Of a stretch of DNA of 64,000 bases, positions 33,461 through 44,300 are shown one piece after another. The DNA is from Trogon surrucura (lineage: Eukaryota > Chordata > Aves > Trogoniformes > Trogonidae). The position numbers and the translations under genes were made by a program. Position 1 is the first letter of the stretch; each line of letters starts with the position of its first letter. The stretch lies in contig CM036621.1 of the NCBI GenBank assembly GCA_020746105.1, forward strand, positions 27,051,501-27,115,500, given 5' to 3'. Below the pieces are notes generated by a model that saw only the letters and a list, made by a program, of their open reading frames with translations, was not told the origin of the DNA and ran no database searches.

Positions 33461-36159
33461 CACTAACTGCAGGATGTCAGGTATAAACTAATTGCGGGAC
33501 AATCCAAATTTAATTAGAGACTCAATTTTTTTATTAAAAAGTTTAAGTAAGTTCTTTTGTATTTCCTCTACAGAAAATATTTATGCGTTTTTAAGCTTTA
33601 CAAGTATTATATAAAAGAACAATGTGTTAAATAGCCTGGAAAAAGCCTGAAGAAAAAAATAGCACAAAGACAGGCAAAGTAAGAAATGAGCTCCGTCCCA
33701 GCCCAGTTGACACACATCTACCCTAATATGCTGAATAATTATAAATCTAAACAAAGTAACAAGGTTTCATTGTGTTTAATGGCCATAGGATGTTTTCAAA
33801 CATCTACAAGAAGGAAAAACTGATGGCTGTATTATCAGTGATGGCAAATAAAATAAATTCTGAGGCTGTTCTTAAAGCTTTTTAGGAGCTTTAATGCATT
33901 TAAGATTGCTAATATCATGTGATACACAGTAGTGATTTTTTGTGCCATTTCACAAATCAAACTGAAGCACAGAAAAAGCAAAGAATTAAGACTGCATACA
34001 GAGATATCACAACTACTTATTTCACTTCAAAACCACTCAACAGTTGTCCCACCCTCTCCCCTCTAGAGAAGGGCATTAATTTAGTATGTAATATTTTAAG
34101 AATACAGCCCACTGGGAAAAAAAAATAATCAGTGAAAGGGCAAGAAACATGTTGGAGAAGTTGCTGAGAGAGCACAGATATGCACTTCTGACTGATGGGC
34201 ACATCTATCTATGCAAGTTTGGTATCAACACTCCACTCCCTTGCTGTGCTGCAAATTACAGTGAATATGTGATTCCAGTTTTTTCTTAACATACTGTTGT
34301 TTGTTTTAATACCCTTTCTATTGACTCCATTACAGTTTATGTTTATAGTCCTTAAATTCCCTGTCCATACACTCCAAAGAGTTCTCTTTATTCATTCTTC
34401 ATATATTTCTAAGCAGAAAAAAGAAAATATCTACTCCACTCTTTTACATCCACTGGGGAACATCGGACAGGCAAGGGAAAGGATTTTCAAGTACTGCTTT
34501 ACCTGATGTTGGAGGTGTGACTTCAGTTCATGCTGTTTAAACCGAAGCACTAAGTGATGGTTTAGGAATAAGGCACTTAACTATGGATGCTTTAGAGAAG
34601 CAAAGACACTCTGGATTCCCCTTCTACTGGATACGAAGATAACAAGACAAAGGAGGAGGCCTTTCCTGTTTATATCCCAATTTCACGTGCAGAACCATGT
34701 CCTTAAAAAGAAGCGGGTGCTGGGCAGTCTCTAAAGTGATTTCACGCACATGTTTCCCCATGCTGCCCACAGGCCAGTCTGACAGCTATAGTGTCTTGTT
34801 GTACAACCAAAGCACTCCTCACAACCATCAGCACAGATTAACAGCAACATACTTGACACATTTCTTCCTTTTATCTTCAGGAAGGAAACAGAATGGCTTA
34901 GAACACAGTTCCTCCTCCCAAGCTGACTTGGCTATGCCAGCTTTTATGCAGGAAACACCTGAAGCACCATCCCACCCTTCCCGAGTCTTGTCTGTCAGTT
35001 TCCATCAGCTCTCAAAATCCAGTGTGGAGCTGTTTAAATACATCCTTTCCTTATTGCTACTAATAATCTTATATTTATAGTAATTATGTATTATGATAAA
35101 ATTGTTTCAGCTTCTCAAAACTGATTCAAATCCCATTGTCATTAACACAACCTTGCATTTGATAGCTATTAGAGCTTCTCTTCCTGAAGACCATATATGT
35201 TGAGCATACCCCTGTACTTTTAGACAAAAGATTTATTACTATGAAGAATTAGAAAAAGGCAGAGCACAGGCCGGTACTGCTCCCTACCACAACAGCAGCT
35301 GCTTTTCCATACCAGCAGACATACTCTGTATAATTTGGTGGGTGCTCTGGAATGGGAGTAAGTGGGAAATAGCCTAGGGTGTTTTATTAATGGCCCACAA
35401 AATTAATTTAACTTTTCACTAAAACACAGCAACCTCTGCAGTGAGGTATGATAATGCTTTAACACAGCCTCATTAGAGATCAATTTAAAACAGAAGGATA
35501 AGATTTTCTGAAATTATTAAGCCTTCCCAGATCTCCATTGCAGCACTCTTCATAACACAGATACCCCATGGTTAACCACCTCTACGCATCTCTCCAAGTA
35601 GAGACATTTGTAAGCAAGCTCAGTGCTTGTGCTCAGCTGGTAGGTAACATGATATTTAGAAAAACAGTGAATCTGTTTTCAATAAAGCTGTTTATATGGT
35701 GCTATCCTGAGCCATCTACTTTAATTCAACAGCAAGGGCAAGAGGAGCCAATGCTGTTTGTGAGGAAGAGTCTGCTGACTCACTGAGCCAACTGTCAAAA
35801 GCGCTCAATCTCTTCCACAGGTTGTTGACATATTTGTCTCCAGCGCGAATGTCTGCTGTCCCTCAGCATCTTGCAGGACTTAGACGGATGTGCAAGGAAG
35901 GGCAGGCCTTCCCTGCTTTGTCTTGCTGCCTCTCACTGGTACCTTTGGTAGAACTCAAGCTGCCATTCGCTGCTGCCAAGGGCCTTGCGTAGCTAAGTGT
36001 TGGGCAGGATGTACAGGCCTCTGGTATTAGAATAACTGCATCTCTGTGTAAAGTAAGCACAAAGATAAATCCATTTCTTATAGGTTTAATTTTGCCAAGC
36101 AAGAGTGAACCCAGCCGAGTAGTAGAGCTCTACAATTATTTGAGATGAGGCTGCCCCAG
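33461..36159. other. Spacer between CR1 B and C, nothing recognised
   Basis: This is 2.7 kb of AT-rich unique-looking sequence between the facing 3' ends of copies B and C. I see no exon, RNA gene or repeat in it, and its open frames are short and featureless. Confidence 0.6.
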
Positions 36160-36242
36160 AATCATAGAATCATAGAATGTTAGGGATTGGAAGGGACCTC
36201 GAAAGATCATCAAGTCCAATCCCCCTGCCAGAGCAGGAATGC
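36160..36242 (-). repeat. CR1 copy C 3' UTR and terminal octamers
   Basis: On the minus strand, 83 bases follow the ORF2 stop and end in ATTCTATG ATTCTATG ATTC, nearly identical to the tail of copy A. Confidence 0.9.
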
Positions 36243-39123
36243 CTAGACTATGCCACACAGGAACGTGTCCAGGCAGGTCTTGAATGTCTCCAGAGAAGGA
36301 GACTCCACAGCCTCTCTGGGCAGCCTGTTCCAGGGCTCCGTCACCCTCACTGAGAAGAAGTTTCTTCTCGAGTTTAAGCGGAACCTCTTATGTTCCAGTT
36401 TCAGCCCATTACTCCTTGTCCTATCAGTGGTTGTCACCGAGAAGAGCCTGGCTCCATCCTCCTGACACCCACCCTTGATATATTTGTAAACATTAATGAG
36501 GTCACCCCTCAGCCTCCTCTTCTCCAAACTAAAGAGCCCCAGCTCCTTCAGTCTTTTCTCATAAGGGAGATGCTCCACTCCCTTAATCATCCTAGTTGCC
36601 CTGTGCTGGACTCTCTCCAGCAGTTCCCTGTCTTTCTTGAACTGAGGGGCCCAGAACTGGACACAGTATTCCAGATGGGGTCTCACCAGGGCAGAGTAGA
36701 GGGGAAGGAGAACCTCTCTTGACCTACTAACCACCCCCCTTCTAATACACCCCAGGATGCCATTGGCCTTCCTGGCCACAAGGGCACAGTGCTGGCTCAT
36801 GGTCATCCTGCTGTCCACCAAGACTCCCAGGTCCCTTTCCCCTACACTACTCTCTAATAAGTCATTCCCCAACTTATACTGGAACCCGAGGTTGTTCCTA
36901 CCCAGATGCAAGACCCTACATTTACCCTTGTTATATTTCATTAAATTTTTCCCCGCCCAACACTCCAGCCTGTCCAGGTCTCGCTGGATGGCAGCACAGC
37001 CTGCTGGTGTGTCAGCCACTCCTCCCAGCTTGGTGTCATCAGCAAACTTGCTGGTAGTACTCTCTAGTCCCTCCTCCAAGTCATCGATGAATATATTGAA
37101 TAATACTGGTCCCAGTACCGACCCTTGAGGCACTCCACTGGATACAGGTCTCCAACCAGACTCCGCCCCATTGACCACAACTCTTTGTCTTCTTCCCCTT
37201 AGCCAGTTCACAGTCCACCTCACTACCCGAGAGTCTAGACCACACTTCCTCAATTTAGCAGCAAGGATGCTGTGGGAGACTGTGTCAAATGCTTTACTGA
37301 AGTCAAGGTAGACCACATCCACCGCTCGGCCATCATCTATCCACCTTGTTATATCCTCATAAAAGGCTATGAGGTTAGTCAAGCACGACTTCCCTTTCGT
37401 GAAGCCATGCTGACTGTCTCTAATGACCCTCTTATCCCTGATATGCCTTGAGATGGCACCAAGGATAAGTCGTTCCATCACTTTCCCAGGGATGGAGGTG
37501 AGGCTGACCGGTCTATAGTTACCCGGGTCCTCCTTCTTGCCCTTTTTGAAGACTGGAGTGACATTTGCTTCCCTCCAGTCCTCAGGCACCTCTCCCGTCT
37601 CCCAAGACTTGGCAAAGATGATGGAGAGTGGTCTAGCAATGACATCAGCCAGCTCCCTCAGCACCCGTGGATGCATCCCATCTGGACCCATGGATTTATG
37701 GATGTCCAGATTGCTTAATTGGTCCCTAACCCAGTCCTCATCGACTAAAGCAAACTCCTCCACTGCCCTGACTTCCTCTGGGGCCTCAGGGGAACGAGGC
37801 TCCTCAGGACAGCCTCTGGCAGAGTAGACAGAGGCAAAGAAGGCATTCAGTAACTCTGCCTTCTCTGTATCATCTGTCACCAAGGCACCCACCTCATTCA
37901 TCAGTGGGCCTACATTGCCTCTGGTGTTAGTTTTATCTGCCACGTATTTGAAAAAGCTCTTCCTGTTGTCCTTGACCCCTCTCGCCAGGTTCAATTCTAG
38001 GGAGGCCTTTGCTTTCCTAGTTGCCTCCCTACATCCTCGGACAACAGCCTTATATTCTTCCAGCCAGCCCCGCCTTCCAAGATCTGTAAATTCTCCTCTT
38101 GCCCTTGAGCTTACCCAGCAGATCCCTGTTTAGCCACGCAGGTCTCCTGGCTCCCTTCCTTGACTTCCTACGTGTTGGGATGCTCTGATCTTGAGCACGG
38201 CAGAAGCAGTCCCTGAATGCTAACCAACTATCTTGGGCCCCTTTACCTTCAAACAGCCTTGCCTATGGGATTTTCTCTAGTAATTGCTTGAAAAATCCAA
38301 AGTTTGCCTTGGCAAAGTCCAGGGTTGCAATTCTGCTTGCTATTTTGTTTCTGCTACATGAGATCCTGAACTCCACCATTTCATGGTCACTGCAGCCAAG
38401 GCAGCCCTCAACCTTTACTGCTTCAACCAGATCCTCCTTGTTAGCGAGGATGAGGTCCAGCAGTGCTCCTCTCCTAGTCGGCTCCTCCACCATTTGCAAC
38501 AGAAAATTATCATCGATGCACTGGAGGAACCTCCTGGACTGTGGCTGGCTGGCTGAGTTGTCCTTCCAGCAAATATCAGGGAAGTTAAAATCCCCCACGA
38601 CAACCAGGGCCTGGGATTGTGAGACCGCTCCTAGCTGCCTGTAGAAGGCCTCATCAACTTCCTCACCCTGATCTGGTGGCCTGTAATAGACACCCACAAC
38701 AGTATCTCTCCTGCCAGCCTGCCCCTTAATTCTAACCCGTACACTCTCAACTTGCTCCTCATCCATGCCTGGATGGTGTTCAAGACATTGTAGTTGCTCT
38801 TTCACGTAAAGAGCGACTCCACCACCTCGCCTGGCTGGCCTGTCTTTCCTGAAAAGGACATAGCCACCCATGACCACACTCCAGTCATGTGAGCTGTCCC
38901 ACCATGTCTCTGTAATTGCCACCAGATCATAATCTCCTGCCCGAACCCAGGTTTCTAGCTCCTCCTGCTTATTCCTCATGCTGCGTGCATTGGTGTATAA
39001 GCATTTCAGGGAGCAAGCTGAGCACACTGATCTCACCCTAGGGGGATGGAAGGCCACCCGGTCCTCATAATTTCTAGAGCACTGCCCCGCCGCAATCCCA
39101 GCTATAACCCCATCCCCCTTCAT
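36243..39123 (-). pseudogene. CR1 ORF2 (endonuclease-RT), copy C, two lesions
   Basis: The frame starts at ATG 39123-39121, two bases beyond the ORF1 stop as in copy B. The endonuclease half is open with YTNARSM, ITETWWD, VVGDFNFPD and GCSDHEM intact. It ends at a TAG (38263-38265) where B has Arg and A has Trp. Further on, 5 bases present in A and B are missing near 38058-38064, shifting the frame. The RT half is then open to the stop at 36243, with the [18 protein letters not shown] and FADD motifs intact. The lesions differ from those in A and B, so each copy decayed or was copied imperfectly on its own. Confidence 0.94.
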
Positions 39124-39125
39124 AT

Positions 39126-40175
39126 CTAGTTTAAAGAACGCTCTATGAGTCCCACCAGCTCATGACCAAGGATCCTTTTTTCCCTTTGTGTCATTTGAAC
39201 CCCAGCTTGTTTCAGTAGATCAGGTGCCCTGTAGATCTCCCCATGGTTAAAAAACCCAAAGCTAGACCGCTGGCACCACCCCTTTAGCCAAGTGTTAATC
39301 TGCTGCACTTTGTCAAACCTTCCACTATTTTCCCTCATAATTGAGGGAATAGAGGCAAACACAACCTGTGCGCCTGATCCTTCTAGCATCCGCCCCAGTG
39401 ACCTAAAGTCCCTTTTGATTGCTTCTGGCCGTCTCTCTACTATCTCATCATTACCGATCTGCATAACCAAAAGCGGGTAATAGTCCGTGGGTTTGACCAG
39501 ACCAGGAAGCTTCTTGATAACATCCTTAACTCGGGCCCCAGGGAGGCAGCAGACTTCCCTGTGGGTCAGATCAGGGCGGCAGACAGGGCCCTCTGTTCCC
39601 CTCAAGAGGGAGTCTCCAATTACAATTACCCTCCTTTTTTTCTTAGATGAAGAAGTCCTAATGCGTGTACCCGAGTGACTCACCCTAGACAGCCCTATGG
39701 GTGAACCCTCCACTGACTCTTCCTTGGCCTGGCTCTCATTGTCTAGAGCCCCATACCTGTTTTGCAGGGGCAACCGGGCAGGTGAGGGAGGCCGGGCAGG
39801 GATTTTCCTTCCTCTCCTGGCAGGCACCTGCTTCCACTCTTCCCTATCCTTTAGGTCCCCCCCTTTTGCCTGATGGCCAGAGGTGGGGGGATGTTCAGCT
39901 CTTTGCAGAGCTTGCTGCTTGCCATTCAGGACGTGACTCCACCGATCTGTCTCTCTCTCCGACTCCCTAATGCTCCTCAGCCTTTCTACTTCCTCTTTCA
40001 GTTCAGCCACCAGGCTGAGCAGATCGCTCACCTGGTCACATCGGACACAAGTGTCACTTCCACTACCCTCCATGGCCAGTGCCAGGCTCCAGCATTCTCT
40101 GCAGCCCGAGGCCTGAACACCCACATGCTTACCTGGGGCCTCTGTCTGGGTGCCCACAGTTTTTCTAACAACCAT
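39126..40175 (-). CDS. CR1 ORF1 protein, copy C (intact)
   Basis: This is a 349-codon frame from the ATG equivalent to that of copy B, with the same architecture: zinc-finger-like C25/C28/C43/C46, a coiled coil at 49-75, and an SGNH-like domain from about 183 to the end. It differs from copy B at about four residues over the shared frame, counting the stretch upstream of this ATG. One of these creates an extra in-frame ATG six codons upstream (40193), so translation could begin there. As in B, the GDSL serine is present, block III reads GNDE and block V reads AGVQ. The shared changes therefore predate these two insertions. As with other CR1 ORF1 proteins, the likely role is RNP formation. Confidence 0.92.
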   Translation of the reverse strand: MVVRKTVGTQTEAPGKHVGVQASGCRECWSLALAMEGSGSDTCVRCDQVSDLLSLVAELKEEVERLRSIRESERETDRWSHVLNGKQQALQRAEHPPTSGHQAKGGDLKDREEWKQVPARRGRKIPARPPSPARLPLQNRYGALDNESQAKEESVEGSPIGLSRVSHSGTRIRTSSSKKKRRVIVIGDSLLRGTEGPVCRPDLTHREVCCLPGARVKDVIKKLPGLVKPTDYYPLLVMQIGNDEIVERRPEAIKRDFRSLGRMLEGSGAQVVFASIPSIMRENSGRFDKVQQINTWLKGWCQRSSFGFFNHGEIYRAPDLLKQAGVQMTQREKRILGHELVGLIERSLN

Positions 40176-40367
40176 TGACCTGGTGGCAACCATAGTTGGC
40201 TCTACAATACAAAGACTCTCCGGAAAGCTATGCACAGAATAGTTTACAGGCCTTTTAAGTACTTGCCTTTTAACAAAGACTTACCCTTCTAGGCCTTTTG
40301 TTCGGTGGACAGGGACTCGTCCCTGCCCTCCCCAAGGCTTCTTATACCCTGAGGGTACAGTTAACAG
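40176..40367 (-). promoter_or_regulatory. CR1 copy C leader between monomers and ORF1
   Basis: This is the leader homologous to 29259-29442 of copy B. It includes the GGTATAAGAAGCC TATA-like string (about 40335-40348, minus strand) and the GGGTAAGTC donor-like site (about 40279-40289). It joins the tandem monomers at 40368. Confidence 0.45.
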
Positions 40368-40594
40368 CTGATCACCGTGTTTAAAATCGCCGGGCCGCTG
40401 AGGGTGGCTCCGCCCACGCTATCTCGGGTGTCCGCCCTGGAGCTGCCGGTGCGGCCTCAGGTGTGGTTGCTGTAGCCGGCTTAAAAAAAGCTCCCCAAAA
40501 GGTTTTTGCCAGCCTTTTTTTTGCTTAGATTCCTTCCCCAGTGCAGTGTTACCTGCTCTGAAGCTGGGCTCGACAGCAAAATGGCCTTTACCTC
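40368..40594 (-). promoter_or_regulatory. CR1 5'-UTR monomer 1 (227 bp)
   Basis: This is the first of two tandem 5' monomers, CpG-rich at its ORF1-proximal end. On the minus strand it carries a GTGGGCGGAGC GC-box (Sp1-type) and a T-rich stretch, AACCTTTTGGGGAGC. The unit length is 227 bp, measured from the repeat offset. I infer a promoter role by analogy with other LINE 5' UTRs. Confidence 0.65.
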
Positions 40595-40806
40595 CTGATC
40601 ACCGTGTTTAAAATCGCCGGGCCGCTGAGGGTGGCTCCGCCCACGCTATCTCGGGTGTCCGCCCTGGAGCTGCCGGTGCGGCCTCAGGTGTGGTTGCTGT
40701 AGCCGGCTTAAAAAAAGCCCCCCAAAAGGTTTTTGCCAGCCTTTTTTTTGCTTAGATTCCTTCCCCAGTGCAGTCTTACCTGCTCTGAAGCTGGGCTCGG
40801 CAGCAA
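40595..40806 (-). promoter_or_regulatory. CR1 5'-UTR monomer 2 (partial, 212 bp)
   Basis: This is the second tandem copy, differing from monomer 1 at three positions that I can count. It is cut off 15 bp short of a full unit at the 5' end of the element. It repeats the GC-box and contains a GCAG/GTAAGAC donor-like site at 40782-40774 that is weaker (GTAACA) in monomer 1. Confidence 0.65.
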
Positions 40807-43800
40807 TAGTCGAGTGTTCTGAGTAAATTTGTCAAACTAGAGGTGGTGCTTTAAAAAACAACTACTAAAAAACCCAACAACCAAAATCAGCTTTTGATGC
40901 CAGAAGACTGTAACAACACAAGGACTATCTTTCAGTTCTCTTATGAAACGGATGTTTCATTGCTTCATATAGAGGAAACACATATCAGCTGATTACCTCA
41001 CAGGCTGGCCTGAAAGAGTCAGTGTGTTGCTCCTAGTCAATGACTGGGAGAAGTGTTTTAGAAATGCAGTTTGACTTAGGAAAGGGGCAGTGGTGAACAA
41101 CCAGCTTGGGGTGGTTCTTGGCAAGAAGATTGTGATGACAGGATATTTTTTGAACGCGCTGTGAAACAAAGAAGTGTTCCAAAAAAGGAGATAGGCACAA
41201 TGAATTCCAGGGCAGAACAGCTGCAAAAATCTTTTCTGCCTTTGTTTGATCTCTGATTTTAAATTGGACTGCTTTGTTTCGTGGTGCCTGCAAACAACTG
41301 GAGCAATTCTAATGCCACTATTCATACCTGTTTGTAGAAAAGTTGGAACTGTTCGTAGCCATCTCAGCGTGTAGATGGATCTGCATTTAACAGGACTTTG
41401 TTAATCAAGGAGGAGAGGTATTTTAAGTTATTAGTTGAGATTTTACAGTTGTGACCTCTGCAGGCTCCACAGCTGTTGTCATTGGGCGGCTCTGTTCTGC
41501 AGGGGGGTGCAGGAGGGCTCCCTAGGGATGGTTGTCATCCTGCTGGTGCGTTATGGAGCATAGAGGATCAGGGGTGCTGCTTTGGGGTGTCCATATGCAT
41601 CTGTCACTGGGATAACTTGCAGCTATCTGTCCACCTAGACTGCAGATCCTGTCAAGTCACTGGATGAGTACTCATCACACACTGGGAAGCAGACAGACAC
41701 CCCTGTTTTGGTGCTGCTGACCTGCAGCCAGACCAGGCATGCCCGGAGCAGGAGGCACACTGCTTGTGATGCAGATGTCTGCAGCTTCTGCTCAGGTGAC
41801 TGAGGGGGGCCATGGCAGCCCTCAAGTGCTGTCATAAAAGCTGGGTGGTCTGTCCCAGCTAACATGTACACAGCTTTGCAGCTTTTTTGCTTAGGATGCT
41901 TCTTGAGAAAGCCTTCTCTCTATCCATATTCACAGGAAACTGTTTGGGGATTTTGTTGAAGGATACATTCAACACTGTATAAGAAGAACTGTGATGAAAA
42001 TTTAAGGCAGCCCTGTTACAGCAAAGTCAGTTTTGTAAACTTGCAGAAGAAATTGCTTTCAACCACAACTTCACAGTAGTCAAAGTGTGTGGGGCCAATT
42101 TAGAATTCACATTCCCCTCTCTCTCAAACAATTAGCTCAGCTAAAAGTGGGTTATACAAGTGCTTAAGCAAAAGAAAAAAGTAATGTCTCTTCCACTAAC
42201 CAGAGTTATGGATTAACAAAGAACAGAAGTAAAATTGCACATGAATGTGCCTGGCAGTGAGAGCTGTTCAAACTACAGTTCAAAACTTCTCCCTATTACA
42301 GCAGTGATCGAGTCTGCCTGGATTTGAGCCTGCAGTGCCTGTGTTGTGCACAGCAACAGCTGCAGGTTCCTGGATGGGAACAGGACTGGCAGGGGGATGG
42401 GGACAGTGTGGGGCTTCCAGCAGCTGGGAGTAAGTCATTTTAGTATTTACACTGGTGAATAGGAAGGACAAAAGGAAAGAGTTGGACTTAAAGGATGGAG
42501 AATTTTTCTTCTGCCCAGGAAATAGATACAAACAATTCACAAACCTGTCTACTACAGTAAATAAATAAAAGCCTCCAAGCACAGAATTTTGCATTCATTT
42601 GAATATGGTGATTATCTTTAGGCCATTCAGAGATTAATACCCCCACAAGCAAAGGATATAGTCCTTCCCTTAAATGGAGAGAGCTGAACAGCCCCTTACA
42701 TTGAAGACAAGATAGAGCTTGCAGAAGGAATTAAGCACCCAAAGCACACTGATCTACGGCTGCCTTGAAATTCCTGGACAAACAATACACTACCATGGCA
42801 CGGTATATGATAGGAGGAAAGGGCCTGTGACCATTTTGGCCAGGGTGAAGATGAACTTCCCTTTGCAGCATCTGCACCGCTTGCATGTTTGCTTTTCATA
42901 AGCAAAGTGATTAGTCATATAAGCATGTTTCTGAAAACAAACCAACCCAGATACTAGCTGAACTAGTTAAAGAAAGGTCATTCAGGTGGCACTGTCTAAA
43001 CCAAGGCCCTAAATCCCAGTATATCCTCGTACCTGACTACAGGAGCAGCAAACTGAACGCAGTTTTTTGCCATATTATTTGCAATGTGTTACACTCCCTT
43101 TGTTTCTCCAGTTCTTTCTTAGTAGAAATTGCAGTGTAGGGCATTGGATTTCAAAAGGAATGTTCTAAAACCTTGCATTACCAACTGAATGCCCCAGAAG
43201 AATCACAAAATGTAGGCTTGTTCCAGGTGGTGGGAAATTTGGTCAGTTAAATGGAAATAAAAAAGTTTGTGTACTGTATCCAAGGGAGAGACAGAGCTGA
43301 ACAAAATGCTACAGGCAGGTGTGACTTTGGTGCCTCTGTCTTGCCTCAGCAGAAATAGTGTGAGCAATACAATCGGTTCTTTCAGCCTTGCCTACACGCG
43401 CATCCCTCTTGATGGTTGGCTGCCTGAAATCTGTTCTCTTCCAGAAAACAGAAGAATAAATGAGTTGAAATGACCATCAGATAGTCTGTGCTTATTAGTA
43501 GTTAATCAACAGAGTTCTCTACTCTCTTATGTTGTTTTCCTCCCTGATATGACTTTCATGCTCTTCCTTATTCTTTTCTTATTTCCTTCTCTTTTCAAGA
43601 TCAGTGTTCCTAATGTTTAAGAACTTCAACAGCAGATGGGAAAAAATGTACTTGTAAAATCTCTTCAGTCATTGTTCTCTGCAGAAAAGCAGTGCTCTAT
43701 CATCTACAAATGAAGCTTTCTTTCCAGCTACACCTCTCCCCCTCAGCACTGTCCTCCACCCTGACTGCTTGCTCCTCTTAGTCACATTATGATAAACAGA

Positions 43801-44117
43801 CTTTTCTCTGTAGTGCTAGGTGGTTACTAATAACTCAGCCCCATGAGGCAGAAATATAACTTTATAGTCTATGTGATCTGTCAGAAGTGGTGATATGTAG
43901 GACTGTACTGTAATTAATTGCAGGAAATGCAGCTTATGGATCAATTTATTAAAATCTGTTGTAGAAACTGACACACAAACTGTAGCAACTAATGAAAAAA
44001 GTCACAGAAATCGGTCTTTATACAACTTGCAAATTCATTTTAAACACAAAATTCACCAGTAAACTCTTTTCAATTAATGTTTTACCAGTTCCATTCAAAA
44101 TTGAGCAGATCTTAGGT
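40807..44117. other. Intronic sequence, nothing recognised
   Basis: This is 3.3 kb of AT-rich sequence right of CR1 copy C. I see no exon or clear repeat in it, and the short open frames lack domain signatures. Confidence 0.55.
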
Positions 44118-44300
44118 GCGTGGTGAGGCACTGGAACAGGTTGCCCAGAGACGTGGTGGAGGCTCCATCCCTGGAGACATTCAAGGTCAGGCTTGATGGG
44201 GCTCTGAGCAACCTGATCCAGTTAAAGATGTCCCTGCTCACTGCAGGAGGGTTGGACTAGATGACCTTTAAAGGTCCCTTCCAACTCAATGCATTCTATG
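44118..44300 (+). mobile_element. Old CR1 LINE 3'-end fragment
   Basis: The first part decodes as the C-terminus of CR1 ORF2 (RHWNRLPRDVVEAPSLETFK). It is followed by the 3' UTR with GGTTGGACTAGATGACC and AGGTCCCTTCCAACTC, and a single terminal ATTCTATG. It is clearly more diverged than copies A-C and belongs to another subfamily. Confidence 0.93.

Larger units (their letters stand above)
36160..40806 (-). mobile_element. CR1 LINE copy C, apparently full length
   Basis: This 4.65-kb copy is the most complete of the three. It has a GC-rich 5' UTR with two tandem monomers (40368-40806), a shared leader, an intact ORF1, an ORF2 with two lesions, an 83-base 3' UTR and terminal octamers at 36160-36178. 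Its orientation matches ZCCHC24. The 5' limit is set where the second monomer stops resembling the first (about 40806), so the true end may lie slightly further right. No target-site duplication is visible. The B and C elements face each other tail to tail, and A and C are direct repeats offset by about 10.68 kb. Confidence 0.97.
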
